This document shows positions 34,822-46,028 of a stretch of DNA of 64,000 bases, piece after piece. The stretch's first letter is position 1, and the number at the start of each line of letters is the position of its first letter. The stretch is from positions 9,938,501-10,002,500 of the forward strand of contig NC_092317.1 in NCBI RefSeq assembly GCF_036785885.1, written 5' to 3'. The notes beneath the pieces were generated by a model, which saw only the letters and a list, made by a program, of their open reading frames with translations, searched no databases and was not told the origin of the DNA. Origin of the DNA: Coffea arabica. Its lineage: Eukaryota; Streptophyta; Magnoliopsida; Gentianales; Rubiaceae. The translations under genes were made by a program, and so were the position numbers.

Positions 34822-36056
34822 GGTGTATATGATCTTATGTTTGCCTATTAATGGGCGACTCTTCTTACATAAGATTACAGACTGCTTTTAGAATTGAAAT
34901 CCCAATAATACACCTGACAACATTAGGACCAGAAACGTATATTTAATTATTTAGTACAAGGGATGATTTAAGTGAGATAGTGCAGATAGTGCAGATAAAT
35001 GCGCGTATTACATGTGATTGGAATGGATTAGATAGTGCAGATAAAGGGCATTTAAGTGAGTGGTGTCAAATTCAAAATTTTTTATCTATGTTTAAAAGGA
35101 AAAAAAGGGGCCACACGTTACACAGGACAAAATTAATTGATTGGTCTCTGATTTATCTTTTATCTCTTTGTTGGTTGTGGGCCATCATATTTGTGGGCCA
35201 AATCACGCAAAAACAAACACGTAGGTTTTCATTCTTAAAAGGAGGAAAAAAGCTTCAGCCACAAGACTGGAAAACCGAGAAACATATAAGGAGCAGCCAC
35301 AAGAAGACTTACCTTCTTGTGAGAAGATTTCCAGCCGCATAATTCAAGAGAGAAACAAAGAGGGAGAAAGGGTGAGAGCTAGACTGAAAGTTCTTTGCAA
35401 CTTTGAAATCTCAATTGAAATGTGATTTGAAATTCGATTGAGATGAAATTTTATTCACACGATTCTCTTGTCAAATTCTACTCATCTTTGATAGTTATAA
35501 TTTTTAGGGGTGATTTTATAGTAATTTCGCTTGGTTGATATTGATGATATTATTGTCATTCGAATATTTTCAGATAGATCTGTGTATTTCTATTATTGTG
35601 ATAGTAAAGATTTTTTACTGAACTAGGTCCAGTGATTTTTTCAATTTGGATTTTTCACGTAAAAATGTTGGTGTCCTGTGTCTTTTATTTTTCCTACATT
35701 TTATTATCACTATTGGCATTATTACTTGGTGATTTGATTTATTCCTATTTTAACTAGTACTTGAAAAAAGTGAAATTTGTCTTGAGCAAATTCTAACATT
35801 ATGTACGTGTATCGGTACCCCTTTCCCAATGCTCTTGGACCTATGGTATTGGAATCATGGAGAAAACTCCTTTGTGAAAAAATAACCATTCATATTTTGC
35901 AAAATTTGATTCCAAGAAATAGGAAAAAGACGTTTAGCATGGCATATCTTTTTCTCCTTGGATGAAGAAAGCCGGAACATCGAATATTCCCTTTCGGCCA
36001 TAGTCCCACAGCCGGCAGTTGATTCTCCTTGTTGCCACGCACGTCTTATCAAATGA
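34822..36056. other. Upstream region of P450 C; possible LTR remnant
   Basis: The first 200 bp are the promoter area of C. From about 35000 to 35798 the sequence resembles a plus-strand retrotransposon LTR/leader, with an AGCAGCCACAAGAAGACTT block and an end ...AGCAAATTCTAACA. No PBS follows and a TG start is not clear, so this is tentative. It is duplicated at about 54430-55285. No gene is seen. Confidence 0.4.
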
Positions 36057-36237
36057 GCTCTGGCGCAAGAGGGCAAGCCCAAACAAATGCCTATGAAATG
36101 TCACTGGAATTGTCGAAATTTACAGCATAATCAGTCTATCTGCCTATGAAAACGCCACCGAAGTTGTTCAAAATTACCGAATAACCCGTCCATGAGCACT
36201 GTAGCAACTCCAACTCGCACTTTTAGTATAGTGAGGA
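36057..36237. other. Spacer between duplication units
   Basis: This 181-bp sequence is unique in the window and lies between the right edge of unit 1 and the left edge of unit 2. It contains a short internal direct repeat (aaatgcctatgaaa / ctgcctatgaaaacgcc). It is not present after unit 2. Confidence 0.7.
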
Positions 36238-36899
36238 TATCTCAATAATTGCTTCACCGACTTCCAAAATATATACACAAAATATATGTAAGACATTTTT
36301 ATTCTTTTTTTTTTTTTGGCTTTGCCTACTTCCCTCCAGCCCAGTGCAAAAAATTTACTAAATATCCGAATTCTCCACACCCATTTCTGATATGTTATCG
36401 TGCTCATCTAGGTGTCCAGCCAAACTTGATGTGCCTCAAATATACGTCGTTAACTTTTAAAATAAAAACAGCCATATTTTTACAAAAGAAAATTGAAATT
36501 ATTCAAATCGTGCCAAATTAGTTGTTTTGATTTCTTGTCAAGAGATGTAAAATAAGCTATCTTTAGATTTTGTTCCAAATGTCTAGCAGCCAAAAAGGAT
36601 GCCACGAACGAAAAGCTTCAGCAATTATCGCAGAAAGCAGTCTTCTGCCCTCCATGGAGCTGAATTCCAAACTTCAGCCGCCAAAATTAATCATATTGCT
36701 TCTTGGTTGGATTTGATTATCATGTTGTGATTGTAGTCTTGTCCCTTGGCAAGTTCAAATTTTCAATTTTCTGACAGCTAACAAGATTGTTTAAATCGAT
36801 TTTATACGACGGGATTATTTCATAATGTTTTGCATAATAGAGTGTTGTCGTGGCATTACTCTAATCCATCCCATCACAAGTTATAATTACTATTGTACT

Positions 36900-38080
36900 T
36901 AGGGGTGGGCACGGGTCAGGTATCTGTCCCTAACAAGATATGGCTGACCCGACCCTAAAATATCGGATCAGTCATTTTGCGACCCTAACCCGCTCCAATA
37001 ATCAAACCAATTTCATAAATTTAGTACATATTAGAATTATAATATCTAATAGATAAAACGAAATTTTATGATAATTTTGAGTATATCACCGTTCTCACGC
37101 ATTTCATCCTTCTATAACATAACAAATACAAGGATAATAAGTGTATGGCAACTTTTCCAACTTTTCCAACTTTTCCAAACACAAGGATAAAACGAAGTTT
37201 TATGATAATTTTAAGTATATCACCATTCTCACGCATTTCATCCTTTTACAACATAACAAACACAAGAATAATAAGTATATTACAACTTTTCCAACTTCCT
37301 TAAGGATATTATGGTACAAGATTGCATCCAAAATGAGTCGATTGTGGAATCAAGTTCGGAAAAGAATTGAACAGAGCTAATAATTTTTGAAGAAAGTAAA
37401 ACCAAAATAATCTTGAAAAATTTTCCCCAACTTTCTTACATCTTTGGAATAGACCTTGTTGCATTAAAGGTGATGAAAAAGAAAAATAAATTTCTTGTAC
37501 TAAAATAAAGGAAACAAATTTAAGAGACACAATTGCAATAAAATAAATAAATAAATGAAAGAGACAAATGTTTTAATTATCTAGCTAACAGAAAATTGGA
37601 GCTCCAAACACAAATTTTTGATTGAATTGATCAAAATTTTGCAGAAAAGATCGATGGAAGTAGAATAAAAATGAAAAAGGATGAAAGGGATGAACAATTT
37701 TTATGATAGAGTTTTACAAATTTTTCTTTGTTTATTCATTTGGTTCAGGTTTCACCAAAAATATTCACTTTTTTTAGACAAGATGAGCAGAGGCAGATCA
37801 TATGAGATTAAAATATGAGGTTGTGAACCACTTTACTTACAGTTATGATTAAAAATTATAAAATTATATAATGAACCCTTATTTTTTTAATATTTATATA
37901 ATATACCCTACGGGTCGGGTATCCGCGAGTTTTTATTTTGCTGATCCGTATCCGTATCTGTTTTTGCGGGTACTCGACCCGCATCTACCCCGCCAAGAAA
38001 AATATGATCGGATATCCAATTTTTCGGATCGGATCGGGTTGGTCGGGTTTCGGATCGAATCGAATTTTTGCCCACCCCTA
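36900..38080. mobile_element. Non-autonomous hAT element
   Basis: This 1181-bp element is flanked by an exact 8-bp duplication ATTGTACT (36892-36899 and 38081-38088). The inverted ends are TAGGGGTGGGCA and TGCCCACCCCTA, with GGGTCGGGTATCCG-type subterminal motifs. The empty site is preserved in unit 1 (near 25254-25262, single ATTGTACT). The interior is AT-rich with no transposase. The 8-bp TSD and ends identify it as hAT-type. Confidence 0.95.
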
Positions 38081-40183
38081 ATTGTACTATTCACGATAAC
38101 AAGTTTGGTGCCTCCTCATTTTCTATACTACAATTTTTTGAAGATGAAATGAAGTAGGATTACTGCATAAACTATGTAGTTGAGCCGGAGACTTTCAGTT
38201 CAATTGGTTGGTTTGGCTTATAGAGCGAACGAGACTTTGATCTGGTAACTAAAACAAAAAAGGTTGAAGTCCCAAGAAAAATGATTCCGGTCTTTGGCAT
38301 TCGAACAATGTGATTACCCTATCAATAGTCCTTTTCCATGGAACAAAATTATAGCAGAGATGAAAGATTTTCTTTATTTTCGGTACTGTAACGGGGAAAT
38401 TTGCAAAGGCCATAATTACATAAATTTACTAGTTTTTATTACAAGAAAGAAGCAGCCTTGGGAAAGAGCACGAAGAGTAAGAATCAAGGTTTTGGAACAT
38501 CTGTAACCACACTGTGCAATGGACGGTCTCAGATCGAGTCGAAGGAGGCCGACTAAGTTTGGGAGGTTGATGAAAAAATGTTCCAGACTTACCACGGCTC
38601 CTAGGCCAAAGATGAGACCTTGTATTGCACGGTGCGATTGCAACCCTTCTCAAGAATCAATCCAACACTTGTATCAAGACAAGAATACAGAATCTGCAGC
38701 ATTCGGCCATGTTAAGAATTCAAGGAAGTGGGGATGGAATAACAAGAAGAGAAATTTTGCAACGAACTGCAACGCCAGGGCATTCTGTCATATCCAACTC
38801 TTTTCCCTATGCTCCGGGAAATTGCCAATCAAACTTGCCTACCAAATTTGCCAACACAAGTTTATTACTGGCAACAGCAAAAGCGATTCCAGGACAACCC
38901 CTCCTACCAGCACCAAATGGGATTAACTGGAAATCATACCTTTTGAAATCTATAGACGAATCCATAAATCTCTCGGGCATAAAGTTCACAGGTTCATCCC
39001 AATATGCAGGATCTCTACCTATTGCCCAAGCATTGATGATCACCATTGTACCAGTTGCAATATCATATCCCATTATTTTGACATCTTCTCTTGCTTCTCT
39101 AGGAACCAGCAACGGAATTGGAGGATGTAAGCGAAGAGTTTCCTTGATCACTGCTTTCAAATAATGCATCTCGGCCAAGTCATCCTCGGATATCTGTTCT
39201 TTGCCACCAACAACCCCTCTTATTTCAGTTTGCAATTTCTTTAGGATAATGGGGTGTCTTAAGATCTCTGCCATTGCCCATTCTGCAACTGTAGCCGTGG
39301 TATCAGTTCCAGCAGAGAATACATCCTACAGTCAAAAACATATACACTTAAAATCAATGATTTGTTGATTGTCCGTGAGAATGATCAGAGATGAAGCTTA
39401 ATGAAGCTTAATGATTTTATATTCAGAAAAAATGATTTTATAGAAGCTTAATGATTTTATACTCAGAAAATGAAGCTTAATAATTTTATATTCACTGCGC
39501 AGAGAAAATTGTGCTTACCAATATTATAGCTTTGACGCTGTCCTTGTCCATGGTTACACCCGTTGCGTTATCTTTATAGATTTTCAGCAAAATATCAAGG
39601 AAGTCTTCTCTGCTTTCACCATCAATCGTCTCACCACTTGGCCTGCAGGAATATTTTTCCACTGCACCATCCAACCTTTCTTGGACCACGCCCTCCAAGA
39701 ACTCATCTACTTCTCTAGCAACGCGATCCACTCTGGCATCGTAACCATTAACTCGATTAATCCAGCGGAGACAGGGCACAGATTTGACTAAACTTCCTCC
39801 GTTCAGTAACTCCAAGAATTGGCCCAACAGCAGCTTGAATTTCTTTCCAGTTTCCCCTCCACCGTATTTCCTCCCAAAGCCGATCTGCATACAATATCAT
39901 TAGTCAGCGAAACAAACATTTCGCTCAAATTCACAGGTGTCGAATCCAAAGAAGCGTCTTTAATCTTCTGCATCATAATCGACGTTTCCTCTTCCCTTAT
40001 ATTACGAAACGCCTAAACTTTTTTGTTGCTCAGGAGCTGAAGAACACAAATACTCTTTAACTGTCTCCAATACTCGCCATAGGGTGCTACCGATATATCC
40101 TTCATGTTATAGAGAAGTTTATTAGCTGTGCTCGAAAATGGCCTATCAGAGAAAATCAAATTGTGGGTTTTCATGATTAGGCT

Positions 40184-40676
40184 TGTTAGGATCCAGGCGC
40201 GGAACAAACAACTATTGAGACATCAAGTGCACAGCAATTTAATGAGGAACAAGCCACAAGCAGGAAAGATAAACGACACACAATATTTAACGTGGTTCGA
40301 CTCCACCATTGAGCCTACATCCACGGAGAGAAACACGTTCTTTTTTATGAGAGGAAAACCCTATACAAGAATACAACTTGAACCCAAACCCAACCCTTGT
40401 ATACCATCTCTCATCTCCCAAGAGCCCTCTCTCACACCCCAGGTATAAGGCTACATCTTGTCCTTGTGTCTCTCTTGTGTGGTATGCCAACCCATCTATA
40501 TATAAGGAACATTACTGCCAAAAAACCAAATAACAATTGGAAACCAATACTATTTCCTAAACTAAATAGAATACTTCTTGGCTACTACTTCAAGTAACAA
40601 GAACCAATTAGGAAATTAGTTGCTTCCACATAAGATAAGAAATCTGCCTAAAAGAATTTAAGTCAATTTCCTAACA
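40184..40676 (-). repeat. 3' LTR of the TRIM-like element
   Basis: It is 493 bp, nearly identical to 41807-42299. It begins TGTTAGGAAATTG and ends GGATCCTAACA on the minus strand. Short frames in it are not genes. Confidence 0.92.
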
Positions 40677-41262
40677 AATCTCCACCTTGGCGAAAATTTC
40701 TTTTAACAATCATTTGCCTTCAACTACCAAATAATATGGTACCAAACTACACACCCGAATCAATACAGTCCTGACACTAAATTGATTCAATCGGCAAATG
40801 AACATGTGTAGTTACCCCGAGTCCAACCTCCAGTTGACTCGTGAGAAGGTGCCTCAATTCACCATCTCCCTTTACAGGATTTCTTCTCACCACCACTTGC
40901 AATCCGGGATCCCCTTTTATGAGCTCTAACCCTAACCATTGGAGTATCAACCGGGATGAAATATCAACCGTTAGAGGTGTGAGAAATTCTCCACCGATTC
41001 ACGTCCAAAATCAGCATTGGACTCCACCTTTTCCTTGACCCTTGAATCACCTGCTTAGATTCACCATCAAGTATTTCCATGCTTTTCGACTTCTTATCCT
41101 TCACCATCAATGCTTTTTGCCAAACCATTGAAACAAGGATACCACTCATTAAATCGTTCAATTAGTAACAGCTACCAATCCACTTGATCTCAATAATTAA
41201 CTAGGATCCAACCACGAACTTTGCTCTATTGCCCAGTCTCGCAACTAAGCTCTGATACCACT

Positions 41263-41439
41263 TGTTAGGGAGAAACACCTCGAAAAAGTCCACCAAAGAG
41301 CCCAATATGTAAGTCAGAAACCCAACTCTGACCCAAAAGCTTAAGCTATTAGGTCTTGAACCCTTACTTGCATATTAACCGCTCTTTTTCCATCTCTCGT
41401 ACCGATGTGGGACACAATCCCTTACTCATGAACCCAACA
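41263..41439 (-). repeat. Embedded second LTR (177 bp) within the TRIM-like element
   Basis: On the minus strand this segment starts TGTTGGGTTCATGAG and ends CTCCCTAACA. It is preceded by a purine tract AGGGGGAGATT (41440-41450) and followed by AG plus the PBS TGGTATCAGAGC. It contains GTCCCACATCGG, a motif common in short plant LTRs. It is not similar to the outer 493-bp LTRs, so it is a separate LTR caught in the interior. Confidence 0.75.
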
Positions 41440-41806
41440 AATCTCCCCCTTCATGAGTAACCCCCACATTAAACCCAAATTTACAAGCTCTTGTTTTTCG
41501 GAGCCCACTTTAATACTCAACACAAGCCCACCTTATCATTTTAAGGTCACCTCTTCTTCCAAACATGGACCCGCTCTTCTTCAACATCCAAACTATATTT
41601 TTGGACCCCTACCAACCCTTGGCTTCTTGGTCTAACATCAACCGAAACCCCTGCCAAACCCATGGCACATCTGGTCCAACACCAACCAAACTCCTTGGCA
41701 TTTCGGTCCACCATCAAGAAGAGAATTTTTTCACCGATCCAATTCCGAGAAGAATTCACTTGCCCATGAGTAACCCAGTTTTGCAACCTGAATCTCTGAT
41801 ACCACT

Positions 41807-42299
41807 TGTTAGGATCCAGACGCGGAACAAATAACTATTGAGACATCAAGTGCAAAGCAATTTAATGAGGAACAAGCCACAAGCAGGAAAGATAAACGAC
41901 ACACAATATTTAACGTGGTTCGACTCCACCATTGAGCCTACATCCACGGAGAGAAACACGTTCTTTATTATGAGAGGAAAACCCTATACAAGAATACAAC
42001 TTGAACCTAAACCCAACCCTTGTATACCATCTCTCATCTCCCAAGAACCCTCTCTCACACCCCAAGTGTAAGGCTACATCTTGCCCTTGTGTTTCTCTTG
42101 TGTGGTATGCCAACCCATCTATTTATAGGAAACATTACTGCCAAAAAACTAAATAACAATTGGAAACCAATACTATTTCCTAAACTAAATAGAATACTTC
42201 TTGGTTACTACTTCAAGTAACAAGAACCAATTAGGAAACTAGTTACTTCCACATAAGATAAGAAATCTACCTCAAAGAATTTAAACCAATTTCCTAACA
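41807..42299 (-). repeat. 5' LTR of the TRIM-like element
   Basis: It is 493 bp, the partner of 40184-40676. A tRNA-Met-type PBS lies directly inside (about 41789-41805). Confidence 0.92.
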
Positions 42300-42776
42300 A
42301 GGCTAGCTCCATCAGCTGATGAAACTACTACCGTTGGAACACTACCAAATTTGAGAAACATGATTGGACCATATTTTTGGGCTAAGGAGTGGAGAGGATA
42401 GTGAGGCAGTGAGCTTAGCTGATGAAGATTTCCAATAATCGGAAGTCCTGGTGGCGATGGTGGCTGATTCTTTCTCGAATTTGAAACTAATTTGAAGAGA
42501 AACCACAGTAAGATTAAAGGAAAAAGCGAAAAAAAGATTGGATGAAACATATATACATCAATCTTTAGCTCCGATACCAAGCCTGATGAGCTTGCCATTT
42601 GCTTTAATCTCCCCTGTATTTTGCTCAGGCTACAAGACTCTGATTTCAGACAAAATATTGGAAAACAAGTATGGACAAGCTTGTGTCAGTTGGGAGGCGT
42701 GTGGTATCTATCCATATAGGCTTGCAGAAAAATGACAAAAGAAGATGGAAAAATAAGGACAAATCTATAAGGACAA

Positions 42777-43255
42777 AATTACACTTTATCCCCCCTATAA
42801 TTTAGTATTTTTATATATAACCCCCGTATAGTTTAAAAAATTATATATAACCCCTCAAGGTTTGAATTAAAGTGTGAAAATGACGAATATGGTCATTCGA
42901 AATGAAACCTTTTAAAATGTCAAAATCACCCTTGTTTAAAAATTAAAATGGTTGAACTAACAAAAATATAAAACATAATATACATAACACACTAACTCCG
43001 CATGGTTTTATATTTATCATATAACCCCCTTATGGTTTAATATTTTATCATATAATCCCCTTAAGATTTTCAAAATATACACATAACCCTCCTGTGGTTA
43101 ATAAATAATTTTTAACTTTATATAGGGGTATTTTGACATTTTATATGAATCCGTTATGACATTTTAATTCAAATCATGAGGAGATTATATATAACTTTTG
43201 AAATCGTAGGGGGTTATGTACAAAAAAACTAAATCACAAGGAATAAATTGTAATT
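42777..43255. mobile_element. MITE of the GGTTTAG/CTAAACC family, copy 3
   Basis: This is the unit-2 duplicate of 29175-29653, also 479 bp, with the same 18-bp flanking direct repeat. Confidence 0.75.
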
Positions 43256-44074
43256 GCCCGAAAAATAAGGACAAATCGAAACCTCTTAGAACATGAGAAC
43301 TTATGAGAACAACAAGGACTGGTTTTTTTTTTTTTTTTTTAACTACGTGCATCGAACTAAAGAATTTCAGACAAAACTACAACTTAAAATTTATAACTTT
43401 GGGATAGTAAAAAAAAAAGGGAGAGAAGCTAAAACAATTTCACCTGAGTTTTTTATATTTTTATATCTTGATTAACTGTTTGTTTTATTGAATCTTGCTT
43501 GATTCCCGTCACAAATGAAAAATATGATTAAACAACAACTGCATTATAATCAAAATAATAGTACGACCCAATACTAAAGAATGGAAATTAACATACAAAA
43601 TGAATCCATATCTCCATAATCCAAAATGAATTTGGCAAATAGAGGGAACAAAAATAAAACCACAATTATAGGGTAAAAAAGAGGAAAATAATTAATTCTT
43701 CCGCATTTCAGCTTCAGGAACATAATTTGGCGACGGAAAAACAAAGGGAAACCAATAAAACAAAACTATTGGTCCAAAAAGTAAGCACCACAGATCGTAA
43801 GCCCTGTTCTGCTAGCATCAATGGACCAAGTGAATAACTGTTTTTCGGCCAAGGTACTTCTGGACAAGAGTCACAGGGCTTCACACGCGTCTCAGCCCAT
43901 CACATAAATGTGATTGACTCCCAAGTCCAAGAGGTTTGCCTGTTTCCAAGCCTGTATCTCTACAGTAAATGGCCCGGGGACTTTCCTGGGCCTGGCCCCA
44001 CATAGGTGTTGACCTTGACCCGGTCACTTCGTCCGCGGTGCAATGCTTCGATGGACTTCAAAACATAAATTAAA
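43256..44074. other. Non-coding spacer upstream of P450 D
   Basis: This corresponds to 29654-30540 of unit 1, with a small deletion near 43570. No gene is seen. It ends in the 9-bp MULE target duplication TAAATTAAA (44066-44074). Confidence 0.6.
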
Positions 44075-44206
44075 GGGTAAAGTACATAAAACCCCCCTGT
44101 GGTTAAGGAAATTGACACGAAACCTCCTCATTATTTAGAAACTCCCACTTAACCCCCCCTGTGCTTTGGCCTTGTTTGGATTTTACCTACTAACCGGCTG
44201 AGGAGC
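44075..44206. repeat. MULE left terminal inverted repeat
   Basis: It is about 132 bp and matches the reverse complement of 50047-50177 with only a few differences (e.g. 1-2 bp in C-runs). Confidence 0.93.
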
Positions 44207-44454
44207 TAGCGAGTGATATTTACGCGACTTAATGGTAACTTGTATCTAGCAGAAACTCATTTCATTCCAATGTTGTCCTCCATGTCTCTTCCAAGCTTGC
44301 ACCCATCATAGTTGTAGATCTGCAAATGAAAAATTTCGACAGAGAGATGCAAAACGAAGACCCAAAAACGTAAAGAGCTCAGCGCAACTTTGGATGGATC
44401 AAGAAAAGCTTTGGAGGGGCTAAATCAGCTATCATTTCAAGGAAGAATCCAAAA

Positions 44455-44886
44455 ATGTCAAACTTCCAAAATTTTGGCGGTGGATCGAGAGACCTAAGGT
44501 ACCAAAATCGGCGTTGTTTCTGCAACAATAATGCAAAGATTAAGGTAGTAGAATCCGAAAAACCATCAAAAGGTATGTTGTATTATGTATGTGAAACTGG
44601 TGCTTGTTCATTTTGGGCATGGTGCAACCCAATTAGTAGAGAGGGAGGCACTAATGAATCATCCTGCCAAAATCCATACGTGGAAGGGGTTTCATCAATT
44701 CGACCTGCAACCGCGGAAAGATTTATCATCTCTGGGCAAGGAATAGAAAGTAATAACTATAACATTATTATGGGATTACAATCGAAGATTCACAATGTCG
44801 AACCAACGATGGGGCTGATGAAGATGATGATGATGCTGACTGTACTTGTGTCTCTTTTGTCACTGGTCGTTATATGTATGAGATGA
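44455..44886 (+). CDS. GRF-type zinc-finger protein with C-terminal membrane segment
   Basis: The product is 143 residues with no stops or shifts. Residues 21-57 form a GRF-type zinc-binding block: RCFCNNNAKIKVVES, then GMLYYVCE and CSFWAWC, with Cys22, Cys24 and later Cys residues as likely ligands. A linker follows, then a hydrophobic C-terminal stretch (about 118-141, LTVLVSLLSLVVICM) that would be a single tail-anchor-like membrane span. GRF fingers bind single-stranded nucleic acid in other proteins. Small GRF-plus-TM proteins are widespread in plants and often lie in or near transposons. Here it is inside the MULE, convergent with the transposase, between the left TIR and the transposase 3' end. 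It may be an accessory gene of the element or a captured host gene. It is open while the transposase is dead. Confidence 0.75.
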   Translation: MSNFQNFGGGSRDLRYQNRRCFCNNNAKIKVVESEKPSKGMLYYVCETGACSFWAWCNPISREGGTNESSCQNPYVEGVSSIRPATAERFIISGQGIESNNYNIIMGLQSKIHNVEPTMGLMKMMMMLTVLVSLLSLVVICMR

Positions 44887-45615
44887 ATTTTGGGCAAAAA
44901 GTGTAATGTTTGGCTGTTTGGCCGTGTAATAGAATCTGGAGTTGGGAAATTGTAGTGAAGTTGTTTCAATTTGGAGTTGATTTTCATGTTTGAATTATAA
45001 ATGAGCGACTGAAGCTGCTTTTGTTCAAGACATTGAAAAAGCCTGCTTCTGGTGTGGGACATATATAGAAAAACCTGAGATACCCAATTAAATGCAATGA
45101 AGTTGTTATATTAAGTCATCAGATGCAAAGATATAACCAGCAATATTGATCTCCATAAACACTTGTCAGATTTAGTCATCTTCAGCAAAGATATGGCCAG
45201 TGATATTGCCATCCATATTACCACAGCTAGACATGATAAATAAGCGAAGACGTGCCATCCATAAACACAAAAATCAACTCATTACTATAACCATACCACA
45301 ATGGTATCCTACCATAACATGGTCAAAAGGTTCACCAGCATAGCTATACAGTCACAAATACAACAGTCGATCAAAACATAGCCAATTTATCTGAGTACAA
45401 TACCACAATGGCATCAGTCAACCAAACGATAGCCATAGTCAACGAAATCATTCACACAAAAACCATAATACAATATCCACGAGAGCAACAGTCAACCAAA
45501 AAATAACCAAAAATCTGAGTACAATGAAAAATACTGCAACATCCATCCATACCATAATGGCATCAGTACAGTCAACCAATAAAATGACATATTCTACTTG
45601 GCATAAGCAGTATTG

Positions 45616-45950
45616 TTAATCAATAAAATCAGAAAAACAGCTTTTCATTTTCTTGGTCTCTTGGAGCCACAATGTCGCAACCTTGACATCCTTGAAGTTG
45701 CAATAGGTTGCTTTCTCTTTGAGAATCTGCTTTGCTGGCTTTCTTGGTTGGTACCACCTATAGGCTGATTTGGCTCCTACACGTACCTCGTCATGGTTAG
45801 TATATATGTAAGTATATTCCAGCATCCAAAAATGTTTGGCCAGTACTCTCTAGTACCTGTGAAAGTGTAGTAGCAGTACTTGAGACGCTTACCTGAGCAG
45901 CAGAAGCTACGGATGTTGCATTTGAAGCTGTTTGACCAATTTTAGGTGCT
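45616..45950 (-). pseudogene. Possible C-terminal exons of the MULE transposase
   Basis: Downstream of the main transposase frame (last codons SKLYK followed by GTAATG, a possible donor) the minus strand shows an acceptor-like AG before APKIGQTASNATSVASAA with a CAG-GTAAGC donor (about 45890-45950). A basic stretch follows, with KSAYRWYQPRKPAKQ and KVATLWLQETKK (45616-45825). This would fit a spliced C-terminal tail. Splice sites are inferred by eye only. Confidence 0.35.
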
Positions 45951-46028
45951 TACAGTCCAAATCAAAATGAATTAGTATATAAGTAGCAACAAAACACACT
46001 AAACCATATTACAGTAGAGTGTAAAATG

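Larger units (their letters stand above)
24285..36056. repeat. Segmental duplication, unit 1
   Basis: This block of about 11.8 kb is repeated at 36238-55538 in the same orientation. The left edge is at atatctcaataattgcttca and the right edge at gcacgtcttatcaaat. It carries P450 pseudogene B and intact P450 C. Compared with unit 2 it has extra sequence at about 24560-24885 and 25272-26610, and lacks three transposons found in unit 2. Confidence 0.92.
40184..42299 (-). mobile_element. Composite TRIM/short non-autonomous copia-type element
   Basis: This 2116-bp element is flanked by AGGCT (40179-40183 and 42300-42304); unit 1 keeps the empty site near 28690. Two 493-bp LTRs (41807-42299 and 40184-40676, TG...CA) bound an interior of 1130 bp without gag or pol. 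On the minus strand a PBS of initiator tRNA-Met type, GTGGTATCAGAGATTC, follows the 5' LTR, and a purine tract AAGGTGGAGATT precedes the 3' LTR. In the middle lies another LTR-like segment (41263-41439) with its own purine tract and PBS. It needs proteins from an autonomous copia element. Confidence 0.9.
38720..42598 (-). pseudogene. CYP71-type cytochrome P450 copy D, split by a TRIM
   Basis: This is the duplicate of B. Exon 1 starts at 42598 and runs to 42305, is interrupted by a 2116-bp LTR element at 40184-42299, and resumes at 40183-39519; exon 2 is 39325-38720. Further lesions are a stop replacing a Gln after LSNKKV (near 40013-40015), the same one-base loss before RKYGGG as in B (near 39868-39890), and CAG-to-TAG near the C-terminus after WQFPGA (38807-38809). 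It lacks the two extra-base lesions of B. I-helix, ETLR, PERF and heme loop [11 protein letters not shown] are all intact in exon 2. Confidence 0.92.

Noticed and set aside
35000-35798. Intact solo LTR upstream of P450 C
   Set aside because: The CA end is plausible, but no TG start, TSD or PBS could be found and unit 2 does not keep the CA; reported only as a possible remnant.
45090-45600. Repeated catcagtcaacca / ccataccacaatgg motifs as a possible array
   Set aside because: They are irregular, diverged short motifs in the MULE interior; no unit length could be fixed.
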